Shown: positions 18,611 to 25,901 of the stretch, in pieces
How positions within the stretch are numbered: position 1 is the stretch's first letter
How the letters are laid out: each line of letters begins with the position of its first letter
NCBI GenBank assembly: GCA_016715885.1
Contig: JADJXL010000025.1
Span: forward strand, 496,001 to 560,000
Length of the DNA: 64,000 nt
Direction of reading: 5' to 3'
Origin: Polyangiaceae bacterium
GTDB taxonomy: Bacteria > Myxococcota_A > Polyangia > Polyangiales > Polyangiaceae
Made by a program: the position numbers and the translations under genes
The notes under the pieces: model-generated
The model's database searches: none
Seen by the model: the letters and a program-made list of their open reading frames with translations, nothing else
What the model was told of the DNA's origin: nothing

Positions 18611-19177
18611 ATGGCCGATGCATGCTCGAATTGCGGCACGGGTGCACGACAGACCTCGGCGCTCTACGTTGACGCATATTACCTACCTAGAATCCGAAAA
18701 CATCGCGCGATCGGATCACATAGGGCTCACATCCTCGTCGACGGCGGGATGGTCAAGAAGCTGAAAGACGCCGGCGTCACGGGAATCTCGTTTGGCGACG
18801 TTCGAGCTCGATTGAAAAACGACAAATGGACCAGCGTGGCCAGAGACCAAATCCTCATCGAACACACGATGCCGCCCATGCGTGGGGAGCTCACGGCCGA
18901 AGACGAGCAGTATCTCTGCAAGGTTTGTCGACGAGGCGGACGCATGAGAAGGCCCCCGATGCCCTATCGCGAAGAGGATCTGGTCGGGATGAAGGACTTC
19001 AACCTGACATGGGAATGGTTCGGCGACTTCTGGCCCGAAGACAAAGAGAAGCAACGAGGTGAAAAGCGGCCGAATCCCCTCGTCCTCGTCACCCCCAAAG
19101 TGATGAACATCTTCCGCGACGCCGGCGTGAAAACGTTCGAATGGACGCCGGTGGCCATCGCGCAACCGCTAGGTTGA
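18611..19177 (+). CDS. Double-CXXCG motif protein, SitI6-like immunity
   Basis: 188 residues with one CxxC pair at the N-terminus (CSNCG, about 5-9) and one in the middle (CKVC, about 102-105). This layout and the central and C-terminal sequence fit the myxobacterial double-CXXCG paralogous family, whose member SitI6 gives immunity to a SitA toxin. The second pair lacks the usual following CG glycine pattern (CKVCRRGG). The N-terminus is shorter than usual, so the start may be slightly rearranged. The last 19 codons and downstream sequence are repeated at 10249. It presumably protects against the product at 17474 or a lost relative. Confidence 0.7.
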   Translation: MADACSNCGTGARQTSALYVDAYYLPRIRKHRAIGSHRAHILVDGGMVKKLKDAGVTGISFGDVRARLKNDKWTSVARDQILIEHTMPPMRGELTAEDEQYLCKVCRRGGRMRRPPMPYREEDLVGMKDFNLTWEWFGDFWPEDKEKQRGEKRPNPLVLVTPKVMNIFRDAGVKTFEWTPVAIAQPLG

Positions 19178-19275
19178 CCATCCCCATACCCGAACGATCG
19201 GCTCTCGGCATGGTCACGATGCTCCCCCACGGCCGAGCATTCGCGCACCTGGCTGTTCGGCACGTTGTGCACCTC
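19175..19275. repeat. Repeat block D: leader plus one unit
   Basis: The leader (with CCCCATACCCGAACGATCGG, two changes from the consensus) and a single degenerate unit directly follow the stop of the SitI6-like gene. It closely matches block B, which also follows this coding tail. Beyond it the sequence becomes the 3' end of a minus-strand gene. Confidence 0.85.
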
Positions 19276-19295
19276 GCCCTGCGCACGACCTGCCC

Positions 19296-20307
19296 TCATT
19301 CAAACGACCACACCCCTGTGACCGAAGTGCCCGCCATCAACGCGTCTTGCGCATCGCGCGTCGACAATTCCGAACCAAACGAGCGTTCCCCCAAGGGCAC
19401 GAGCGCAAACCCGTCGATTCGAATCGATGCCGGACCGGCAATCTCGAATTCCGCGCCGAGGCGCATACTTGCCGCGAGCGTCGTGTGCATTGCATCGTTT
19501 CCAGGTTCACTCAGGAAAAACGTCGTGACGACGCCGGTGCACAGACGCAATGCCGACGGTACATAACAAAGCGAGCCGAATAGCGGAATCATATTGCTGC
19601 GGGATGCATCCGACATAGGCAATGCATAGGCGACATCGATTTCCATGCGCAGGTGTGGCACGCGAAGCCATGGGACGATTCCAAGCGAAAGGAGCGGACC
19701 GAGCCATTGCGCCGGCCTCGCACCCATGCCGAGCAATGCGCCGAGACCGAAGTCAAAGCGACGCACGGCTGGGGGTGGCGTGGAGACGGGGCACTTCGGA
19801 CACGGCGGGCATGCTGGGGAAGGCGCGGGTTCCGGAGGAGGCGGAAGAGGGGGACACTGGGGCCAAGGTTCGGGCGGCGGGGGTTTTTCAGAAGGCGCCG
19901 AGGAGCTTCGCCGCGGCACTCGCCGACTCGTAGAGCACTTTGTAACATTCCTCTCTGGCGCCATAGCGCTCATGATGCTCTGCAATGGTGGCTCCAGCAG
20001 CATCCACGAGTGCCACCTCGCCCAGCTTTTCACCCGTCGGAGCACGACGGATGCGTACGACCAACCGGCGATCCGCATCGGGTGACCACACATTGACAGC
20101 CACCCAGTTGTCGAGCAGCGTGCGAAACGTCGCGCGGTCGTTGCAAAGCTTTGGCGCTTGGCTCGCATCGAACTCCAGCCGCGCCGGGGCGATGGCGGGT
20201 GCGTCGTGGGCGAACGCCGTACGAGCCGGCAAAACCCCAACCAGGCCAAGCATCAAGAAAAATGTGCGCCATGGTTTCGTGATTTCGATAGGCTCGTGTC
20301 CTAGCAT
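19296..20307 (-). pseudogene. Secreted protein with Pro-rich linker, frameshifted
   Basis: Reading leftward, a signal peptide (FFLMLGLVGVLPARTAFA) and a soluble domain of about 120 residues run to LLGAF and a stop at 19888. The frame displaced by one base continues without interruption: a Pro/Glu linker (PPPPEP, PPCPKCP) and about 140 residues resembling an outer-membrane or secreted C-terminal domain, ending at 19296. Similar two-part proteins beside sigma factor genes are usual in myxobacteria, so I read this as one gene broken by a +1/-2 change near 19888-19900, next to a run of C. It may be a real mutation or a sequencing error. It diverges from the sigma factor gene with 3 bp between start codons. 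Confidence 0.65.
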
Positions 20308-20310
20308 ATC

Positions 20311-21477
20311 ATGAGCCGCCCGCCCTCGACCCCTCCGCCCCAAGATGCGCCCGAACCTCAGAAGCCATCGAACGAATCCGCCATGGCATCCGCGTCCGCA
20401 TTGGGGTTGTCGAAGGCTCGCGCCGAAGAGCTGATCAACGCGATGCGGGCCATGATTCGCAAAGAGGGTTGTCCGGTGCACCTTCATGACGATGCGCTGC
20501 AGGATGCGTTCGTCACGGCACTAAGTAAACCGAATTCGGTCGAGCAGCGCATCAAAGACTGGAATCGGTTCGTCGCGTGGATGGCAACATTGGCCAAATT
20601 TGCGGCCATGACCACTCGCAACGCCGAACAGCGACGGCGCGAGAGCGACGAGCCTTCCGACGACACGTGTGCTGAAGGACTCGGCACGTCGGAACCAATG
20701 AAGGACTTTCTGGCCCTCGAACTGTTGCAAAAGGCGCGTTTGCAGCTCGATCCGGAAGACGAAGCGCTGCTCGAGGCGCACTACGTCGATGAGAAGACCA
20801 TCCAGAAGATCGCCAACGAACGGAACCTGCCCTGGTCGACGGCGAAATCGCGCCTCGACCGCGTGCTGCGCCTGCTGCGCGTCGCCATGCAATCGATCGT
20901 CGTGAGCGTCGTCGCGCTCGTCACGAAAAACGCCCGCGCCCAAGGTGCTCGTTTGGCTCGGCACGTGTCGCATCTGCTTCCGCATGCGACGCACACGGCG
21001 TGCGCGATCACCGTGACCGTGGCCTGTGGCGTCATCGTCCCCGGAAGCGCGATGGCTACAATGGTACGTCAAGACGCACTGGTGTCGGCCCCGTCAGCTT
21101 CATCCGAGACAAACAGCACGGCTTCCACCGTGCCGTCGTTGCCCGAGGAGGTTGCGCCCGAAAAACGGATTGGCCTTGACGAACCCGGCGCGCAGTGGTC
21201 TGCTTTCACCATGAAGTCGACCAAGATCGCCCTTTGTCTCCAAGCTACTGTTGTTCCCTTTGGTTTTCTCATGGCCTCCGCCATGACCGAGCTCGGCTGT
21301 GGCGGAGCCGAACAACATGCGCCTCCGCCCCAAGAACCGGATGACTACGATCCAGGCGGGATGGATCCGTACGACATGTCGTGTGACCGCGAGAGAGCCC
21401 GCGGCAACGACTGCCCCACGAAGGCAGAGTGGTGCGCAAGTATGGGCATGCGCCCGGCGCGCCGCGGCTGCCAGTGA
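20311..21477 (+). CDS. Sigma-70 family factor with C-terminal membrane extension
   Basis: 388 residues. Residues about 35-105 fit sigma region 2 (DDALQDAFVTAL), and about 140-190 fit region 4 with a helix-turn-helix (IQKIANERNLPWSTAKSRLDRVLRLLR). The remaining about 190 residues are unusual for a sigma factor: hydrophobic stretches near 195-207, 230-250 and 307-330, then a Pro/Asp-rich, Cys-containing tail. This suggests a membrane-tethered regulator sensing an envelope signal, perhaps linked to the divergent secreted protein. A second ATG at 20383 is possible. The tail contains a 23-bp sequence (GCGCCCGAAAAACGG core, about 21157) repeated at 21485. Confidence 0.75.
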   Translation: MSRPPSTPPPQDAPEPQKPSNESAMASASALGLSKARAEELINAMRAMIRKEGCPVHLHDDALQDAFVTALSKPNSVEQRIKDWNRFVAWMATLAKFAAMTTRNAEQRRRESDEPSDDTCAEGLGTSEPMKDFLALELLQKARLQLDPEDEALLEAHYVDEKTIQKIANERNLPWSTAKSRLDRVLRLLRVAMQSIVVSVVALVTKNARAQGARLARHVSHLLPHATHTACAITVTVACGVIVPGSAMATMVRQDALVSAPSASSETNSTASTVPSLPEEVAPEKRIGLDEPGAQWSAFTMKSTKIALCLQATVVPFGFLMASAMTELGCGGAEQHAPPPQEPDDYDPGGMDPYDMSCDRERARGNDCPTKAEWCASMGMRPARRGCQ

Positions 21478-21483
21478 GCATCG

Positions 21484-21643
21484 GGTTGCGCCCGAAAAAC
21501 GGGTTGGTTTTGTCGCGCCCCATCGCGATTGGCACGACGATCAAGACCATCCAGGACATCATGCGCAAAGACACGGGCGTCGACGGCGACGCGCGCATCG
21601 TGACGAAGGTCGATCAGCTCATGGCTTTGTGCGACGAGCTGCT
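21484..21643 (+). pseudogene. Deletion scar joining hsdM start to hsdS end
   Basis: After a short repeat of sigma-gene sequence, 21516-21592 match the hsdM start region (12846 onward), with the start ATG changed to ATC. At 21593 the sequence switches directly to the conserved 3' spacer of hsdS (KVDQLMALCDEL). The roughly 3 kb that normally separate these points are missing. It is a remnant of a second hsdM-hsdS locus or a copied fragment, and cannot code for either subunit. Confidence 0.85.
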
Positions 21644-21894
21644 AAGGAGGATGAATCCGGGCCTCGCGACGAGCATGGGCGTCTTCATCACTTGGTCACT
21701 TGCACCTCCCCACGCCAATAAAGCACCTTCTGCGTCGTAACACAACCTTGCCACACGCTTGACTGCACCGTACCCCCGTGGGCATCGAGCGGTAACTCGA
21801 ACCAGGACGGCTCACTCGATGCCGACGACCATCGGCTCCCGAAACGTACACGACATTTTGCGCATTGTTTCCGACTTCGTGTAACGTCACCCGC
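21644..21894. other. Unassigned gap upstream of the 244-aa paralog
   Basis: About 250 bp with no gene I can support. The last about 50 bp (CCCGAAACGTACAC to GTAACGTCACCC) are repeated before the second paralog at 24815-24865, so a promoter or leader was duplicated with the gene. Confidence 0.5.
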
Positions 21895-22629
21895 ATGCGA
21901 TATCTCAGCCTTGCAGCGCTCAAGGTCGCCCTGGCCGACCTTTTCGCCAACCGCCACGTGGCGCTCGTCACATCGAACGCAGGCAAAATGTACGAGCCCG
22001 TGTTGCTCGACAAGAAAACCCTGATCGACGCATTGCCCACGCCGTTCACCGGCGGCAAACCTTTCGCCGATGAATTGACCGGTGTGGACAAGCGACATGA
22101 TGGATTCGGTGCCGCCCTTTGGCATATCACGGAAGCTTATCAATGCTGGCCCGACGCTCCGGCAGACCTGCTCGCCGCGGTTGCTCGAGTGCGCGCGGCC
22201 TTCGTTCCGCAGCTCGACGTCTTGCAAGCAAGCTACGTCAATGAAGCTCATGCCGCGATGGATAACGAAGTTTCATTGGAAAAGCTCGAAGCAGACCTGA
22301 AAGCGATTCCCATTGCGGGTGGATTGTCGCTCCATGATTGGTGCGCGGGTTTTGTCACGAGCGGCAAGGATATTGCAAAATTGCTGGGCGAACGCGCCGA
22401 TGCGGACACGGGTGCGCGACGTGAAGCGAGCAAGCTTCGGACGAGCACCTTGGCCGTCCTCGGGCGTTTCCGCGGGGCGCTCGCGGATGAAATGGCTTTG
22501 AACAAAGCGCTGCCCGCAGACTTGGACCGGAGCGTATTCGGTTACTTCGATGAATTGGCCGGCATGCGCGCCGATGCATTGGCCGGGAAAAAGGCGCCCG
22601 CGCCGCCGACCGAACAACCGCCGGGTTGA
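21895..22629 (+). CDS. 244-residue cytoplasmic protein, copy 1
   Basis: A 244-residue protein without signal peptide or membrane segment, rich in alpha-helix-forming Ala and Leu, with an Ala/Pro tail (KKAPAPPTEQPPG). I do not recognise the family. It is nearly identical in DNA to 24866-25600. Its final 30 codons also occur as fragments at 16060 and 30305, each followed by the same repeat leader. The two full copies flank the AHH toxin cassette as direct repeats. The product might be an immunity or accessory protein, by context only. Confidence 0.75.
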   Translation: MRYLSLAALKVALADLFANRHVALVTSNAGKMYEPVLLDKKTLIDALPTPFTGGKPFADELTGVDKRHDGFGAALWHITEAYQCWPDAPADLLAAVARVRAAFVPQLDVLQASYVNEAHAAMDNEVSLEKLEADLKAIPIAGGLSLHDWCAGFVTSGKDIAKLLGERADADTGARREASKLRTSTLAVLGRFRGALADEMALNKALPADLDRSVFGYFDELAGMRADALAGKKAPAPPTEQPPG

Positions 22630-22740
22630 CCATCCCCACATCCGAACGATCGGCATTGCGCACAATCGAGATGCTCCCCCATGCCCGAGCGTTCGGGCAC
22701 CTGGGTGTTCGGCATTATGCCGACGGCCGAGCGGTATCTT
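22627..22740. repeat. Repeat block E: leader plus about one and a half units
   Basis: The leader variant has CGGCATTGCGCACAATCGAG, as in block A, followed by CCGAGCGTTCGGGCAC and a TCGGCAT-T-ATGCCGA palindrome. It sits between the stop of the 244-aa paralog and the AHH toxin. The end (CGGTATCTTGAAGTCCCTCA) continues into the toxin's upstream region and is the same in block G. Confidence 0.85.
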
Positions 22741-22774
22741 GAAGTCCCTCAATGCTTCGGAGAAAGAATCCACC

Positions 22775-23980
22775 ATGCGAACGATGATGCTGTTCTTGCG
22801 CGGCTTCTTTCTTTGGTGTGCAGCGCGACGCACGCACCTGGTCTTGCTGATTCTGGGGCTCTTCTTGGCGGTATCGACGCCCGCGTGTTCGTCGACGCTG
22901 CCTCGAGAACCTCCCGTCAATACATGCGACACGAGCGGCGGCAAGTCCGGTGCGCCGTATTGTTTGCCGCCGCCGGGTTTCTTTTGCGAACGCAATCCTC
23001 TGCAACCGGCAACGCCGCGGAGCGGACGTGGGCACAAGGCTTATTTGGGGCAGTTTGAGCTATTCCCCTCGAAACAGGGTTTGGGCATCAATCAACCGGC
23101 ATGCCCGCAGAACGCGACGCGGCTTCTGCAAGACCAGGAATGGAAAATCGCACACCGCATCGCCAAGGATTTCGGGCACCGCGTCGGGTTCGTGTTGGCG
23201 ACGTGCGAGCGGATCACCGAGGAGCTCGCGCGTCAGCCGGTGAATGCCCTTGCGGGCTGGAATGATATCGATCCGGACACGCTCGAAGCGGAGTTCATGA
23301 GATGCGCCAAGGACCTCGACAAACTCGAGGCGCCGCCTTTGTACGACGATTCGTGGCTTGCGGGAGCGGCGTGGCGCGGATTCAACACGGGTTATGGCGA
23401 GGGGGCCGACGAGGTTTGGCATCGCGTGATGATGATCGAGTTTGCGATTGCCATTGTGGAATCTGCGATCATGGCAGGTTTACCGCTCCTCGAAGTGGCC
23501 GTGACGCGCGGAATTCGGATTTCGTTGATCGGTCTGCGCCGAATGCCCATTTTCCTTCCAGGCGCCGTCGGTGGGCTCGGTGCAGGGGTTTTTCTCAAGA
23601 CTGCGCCGCGTGCTGTCGCCAAAGCGGTCGCGACGGGTTCGGCGCGGGCGCTCGGGCGTAACATGGAAATAGCGGGCATGAAGAGACTGGCTGGCGAGTT
23701 TGCCCATCACATCGTTGCGCACGGTGCCGACAAGGCGAAGAAGGCGCTTGAGATTCTGCAAAAGTTTGATATCAAGGTCGACGATGCGGTCAATGGGGTG
23801 TTTCTGCCTGGCCATTCCAAATCGCCGAACCCGCTTGGAAAGGCGGTCCACTCGAAGGTGCATACGGACGCGTATTATAGGGCTGTAGAGAGACTGCTAC
23901 AGAGGGCGAAGACCAAAGGCGATGCGATTCAAACGCTGCGCTTCATCGCGGGACAGCTCGAAAAAGGAATCATGCCATGA
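22775..23980 (+). CDS. Lipoprotein toxin with AHH nuclease domain, SitA-like
   Basis: 401 residues; the ATG at 22775 follows GGAGAAAG. A long signal sequence ends at a lipobox (STPAC, Cys about residue 38). A central carrier region follows, with hydrophobic segments near 215-235 and 250-280. The C-terminal about 100 residues carry FAHHIVAHG (AHH about 310-312), then HSKVHTDAYY, the hallmarks of the AHH family of polymorphic-toxin nucleases. Probably delivered between kin by outer-membrane exchange like SitA toxins. The stop overlaps the next gene by ATGA, giving tight coupling to the presumed immunity gene. A copy lacking the middle lies at 30558-30900. Confidence 0.85.
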   Translation: MRTMMLFLRGFFLWCAARRTHLVLLILGLFLAVSTPACSSTLPREPPVNTCDTSGGKSGAPYCLPPPGFFCERNPLQPATPRSGRGHKAYLGQFELFPSKQGLGINQPACPQNATRLLQDQEWKIAHRIAKDFGHRVGFVLATCERITEELARQPVNALAGWNDIDPDTLEAEFMRCAKDLDKLEAPPLYDDSWLAGAAWRGFNTGYGEGADEVWHRVMMIEFAIAIVESAIMAGLPLLEVAVTRGIRISLIGLRRMPIFLPGAVGGLGAGVFLKTAPRAVAKAVATGSARALGRNMEIAGMKRLAGEFAHHIVAHGADKAKKALEILQKFDIKVDDAVNGVFLPGHSKSPNPLGKAVHSKVHTDAYYRAVERLLQRAKTKGDAIQTLRFIAGQLEKGIMP

Positions 23981-24528
23981 CCGCTGTTTTTCATAGGCTG
24001 GGCGCCAAGGGGTACGAGATGATCAACACCGTGAATGGCTACGATGATGACGAGGTGCTTCGCGATCTCTATGGCCCACCGAGGAAGCAGGACTGGAAGC
24101 CGATCCTCGTACGGCGTTGTCGACCATCACGGCGCGAAGCTTTCAAAGCCGCGGACCTGCCTTATGACCATGATGTCCTCATCTTGCGTCCTTCGGCTGT
24201 CGATGCTCTTCGCGACATCCTCGAAACGCACGGCGAAGTGCTCCCCCTTGCTACCGAAGATGGTGTCGAGCTGTTCGTGTTCAACCCGCGATTCGTCATC
24301 GATGCATTCGATAGGGAGCGATCGACCTACGAGCAGATCCCTGGAACGAGTACGCTCTGGATCCGCAAATATGTGTTCATCGAGTCCGCGATACGAGAGA
24401 TTGACATCTTCAAAATGCCAATGGACCGCGGCGACTACTACAGCGACCGCTTCGTCGAGCGCGTCAAAGCGGCCAAGCTAAAGGGGACCGAGTTCATCAA
24501 GTTGTGGTCGTCCAACGACACCGTTTGA
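23977..24528 (+). CDS. Imm11 (DUF1629)-like immunity protein
   Basis: 183 residues starting inside the toxin stop codon. The DVLILRPSAVDALRDIL region and a late WSS segment fit the Imm11/DUF1629 group of immunity proteins, which pair with polymorphic toxin nucleases in myxobacteria. No signal peptide, as expected for protection of cytoplasmic DNA. The partner is almost certainly the AHH protein upstream. Family assignment is by motif impression and gene order. Confidence 0.75.
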   Translation: MTAVFHRLGAKGYEMINTVNGYDDDEVLRDLYGPPRKQDWKPILVRRCRPSRREAFKAADLPYDHDVLILRPSAVDALRDILETHGEVLPLATEDGVELFVFNPRFVIDAFDRERSTYEQIPGTSTLWIRKYVFIESAIREIDIFKMPMDRGDYYSDRFVERVKAAKLKGTEFIKLWSSNDTV

Positions 24529-24574
24529 GCTCCAAACCAATACACCAATCATTGACTCACGACGCACACGCCGC

Positions 24575-24856
24575 ATGCAAGGCAACCACGTGTCTGGGTC
24601 GTTCGAATTGTGGGTCGCCGATATCGTGCAATCGGAAAAAGCCACGATGCTGCGCGATACGACGGTGGACTTCGTTGACTTCGACGAATACGGCAACGTG
24701 CTCGAGGTTGACGTGTCCACGGTGGGCGTCGACTTGACGAACCATCTAACTTTGAATGTACTCCGGTCGCCATCGCAGGCTGACGCGAACCTCGGCGGCA
24801 CGCTCGACTCCCGAAACGTACACAACATCTTGCACATTGTTTCCGACTTCGTGTAA
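24575..24856 (+). CDS. Small protein of unknown function, 3' end probably replaced
   Basis: A 93-residue frame 46 bp after the Imm11-like gene. The first about 65 residues (FVDFDEYGNVLEVDVSTVG) look protein-like. The last about 20 are encoded by the duplicated upstream region of the 244-aa paralog, so its original end was probably lost when that copy arrived. I recognise no family; it could be a broken immunity gene. Confidence 0.35.
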   Translation: MQGNHVSGSFELWVADIVQSEKATMLRDTTVDFVDFDEYGNVLEVDVSTVGVDLTNHLTLNVLRSPSQADANLGGTLDSRNVHNILHIVSDFV

Positions 24857-24865
24857 CGTCACCCC

Positions 24866-25600
24866 ATGCGATACCTCAGTCTTGCAGCGCTCAAGGTCGC
24901 CCTGGCCGACCTTTTCGCCAACCGCCATGTGGCGCTCGTCACATCGAACGCAGGCAAAATGTACGAGCCCGTGTTGCTCGACAAGAAAACCCTGATCGAC
25001 GCATTGCCCACGGCGTTCACGGGCGGCAAACCATTCGCCGATGAATTGACCAGTGTGGACAAGCGACATGATGGATTCGGCACCGCCCTTTGGCATATCA
25101 CGGAAGCTTATCAGCGCTGGCCCGACGCCCCGGCAGACCTGCTCGCCGCGGTTGCTCGAGTGCGCGCGGCCTTCGTTCCGCAGCTCGACGTCTTGCAAGC
25201 AAGCTACGTCAATGAAGCTCACGCCGCAATGGACAACGAAGTTTCATTGACGAACCTCGAAGCAGACCTGAAAGCGATTCCCATTGCGGGTGGATTGTCG
25301 CTCCATGATTGGTGCGCGGGTTTTGTCGCGAGCGGCAAGGATATTGCAAAATTGCTGGGCGAACGCGCCGATGCGGACACGGGTGCGCGACGTGAAGCAA
25401 GCAAGCTTCGGACGAGCACCTTGGCCGTCCTCGGGCGTTTCCGCGGAGCGCTCGCGGATGAAATGGCCTTGAACAAAGCGCTGCCCGCAGACTTGGACCG
25501 GAATGTGTTTGGTTACTTCGATGAATTGGCTGGCATGCGCGCCGATGCATTGGCCGGGAAAAAAGCCCCCACGCCGCCTACCGAACAACCGCCGGGTTGA
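24866..25600 (+). CDS. 244-residue cytoplasmic protein, copy 2
   Basis: Second copy of the 21895-22629 gene, the same length, with a handful of residue differences (for example SLTNLEAD instead of SLEKLEAD, and NVFGYF instead of SVFGYF). The upstream 50 bp and the downstream leader are also shared. This makes a direct repeat of about 850 bp around the AHH toxin and its immunity gene, able to loop them out by homologous recombination. Function unknown. Confidence 0.75.
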   Translation: MRYLSLAALKVALADLFANRHVALVTSNAGKMYEPVLLDKKTLIDALPTAFTGGKPFADELTSVDKRHDGFGTALWHITEAYQRWPDAPADLLAAVARVRAAFVPQLDVLQASYVNEAHAAMDNEVSLTNLEADLKAIPIAGGLSLHDWCAGFVASGKDIAKLLGERADADTGARREASKLRTSTLAVLGRFRGALADEMALNKALPADLDRNVFGYFDELAGMRADALAGKKAPTPPTEQPPG

Positions 25601-25654
25601 CCATCCCCACATCCGAACGATCGGCCTTCGGCATGGTCACGATGCTCCCCCACG
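25598..25654. repeat. Repeat block F, left part (leader), cut by the mobile element
   Basis: The leader follows the 244-aa paralog stop and breaks off at CTCCCCCACG, where the mobile element begins. The remaining part resumes at 29068. The last seven bases, CCCCACG, are duplicated on the far side. Confidence 0.9.
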
Positions 25655-25671
25655 GGTACTGATCAAACTTG
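25655..25671 (+). repeat. Left terminal inverted repeat of the mobile element
   Basis: GGTACTGATCAAACTTG begins directly after the CCCCACG duplication. It pairs with the right end at 29051-29067 with three mismatches. Confidence 0.8.
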
Positions 25672-25901
25672 ATCAACCAGGTTTGCAGGGGCAAACCTTC
25701 CCACCCCGCCCGACCTCCCGAGACACCCCATCGACTTGACCGCGCCAACCTGAACACGTGCGCCAGTGACACGAATCGTCCGCCCCGCCAAACATTCCAC
25801 TTGACCTTGTTTCCAAGGCTTTTGCGCATGTGTTTTACCATGACGAACCTGTCATATCCTGTCCGATCTGGCCAAGTAAAACCTAGAAAACACGGCAAAC
25901 G

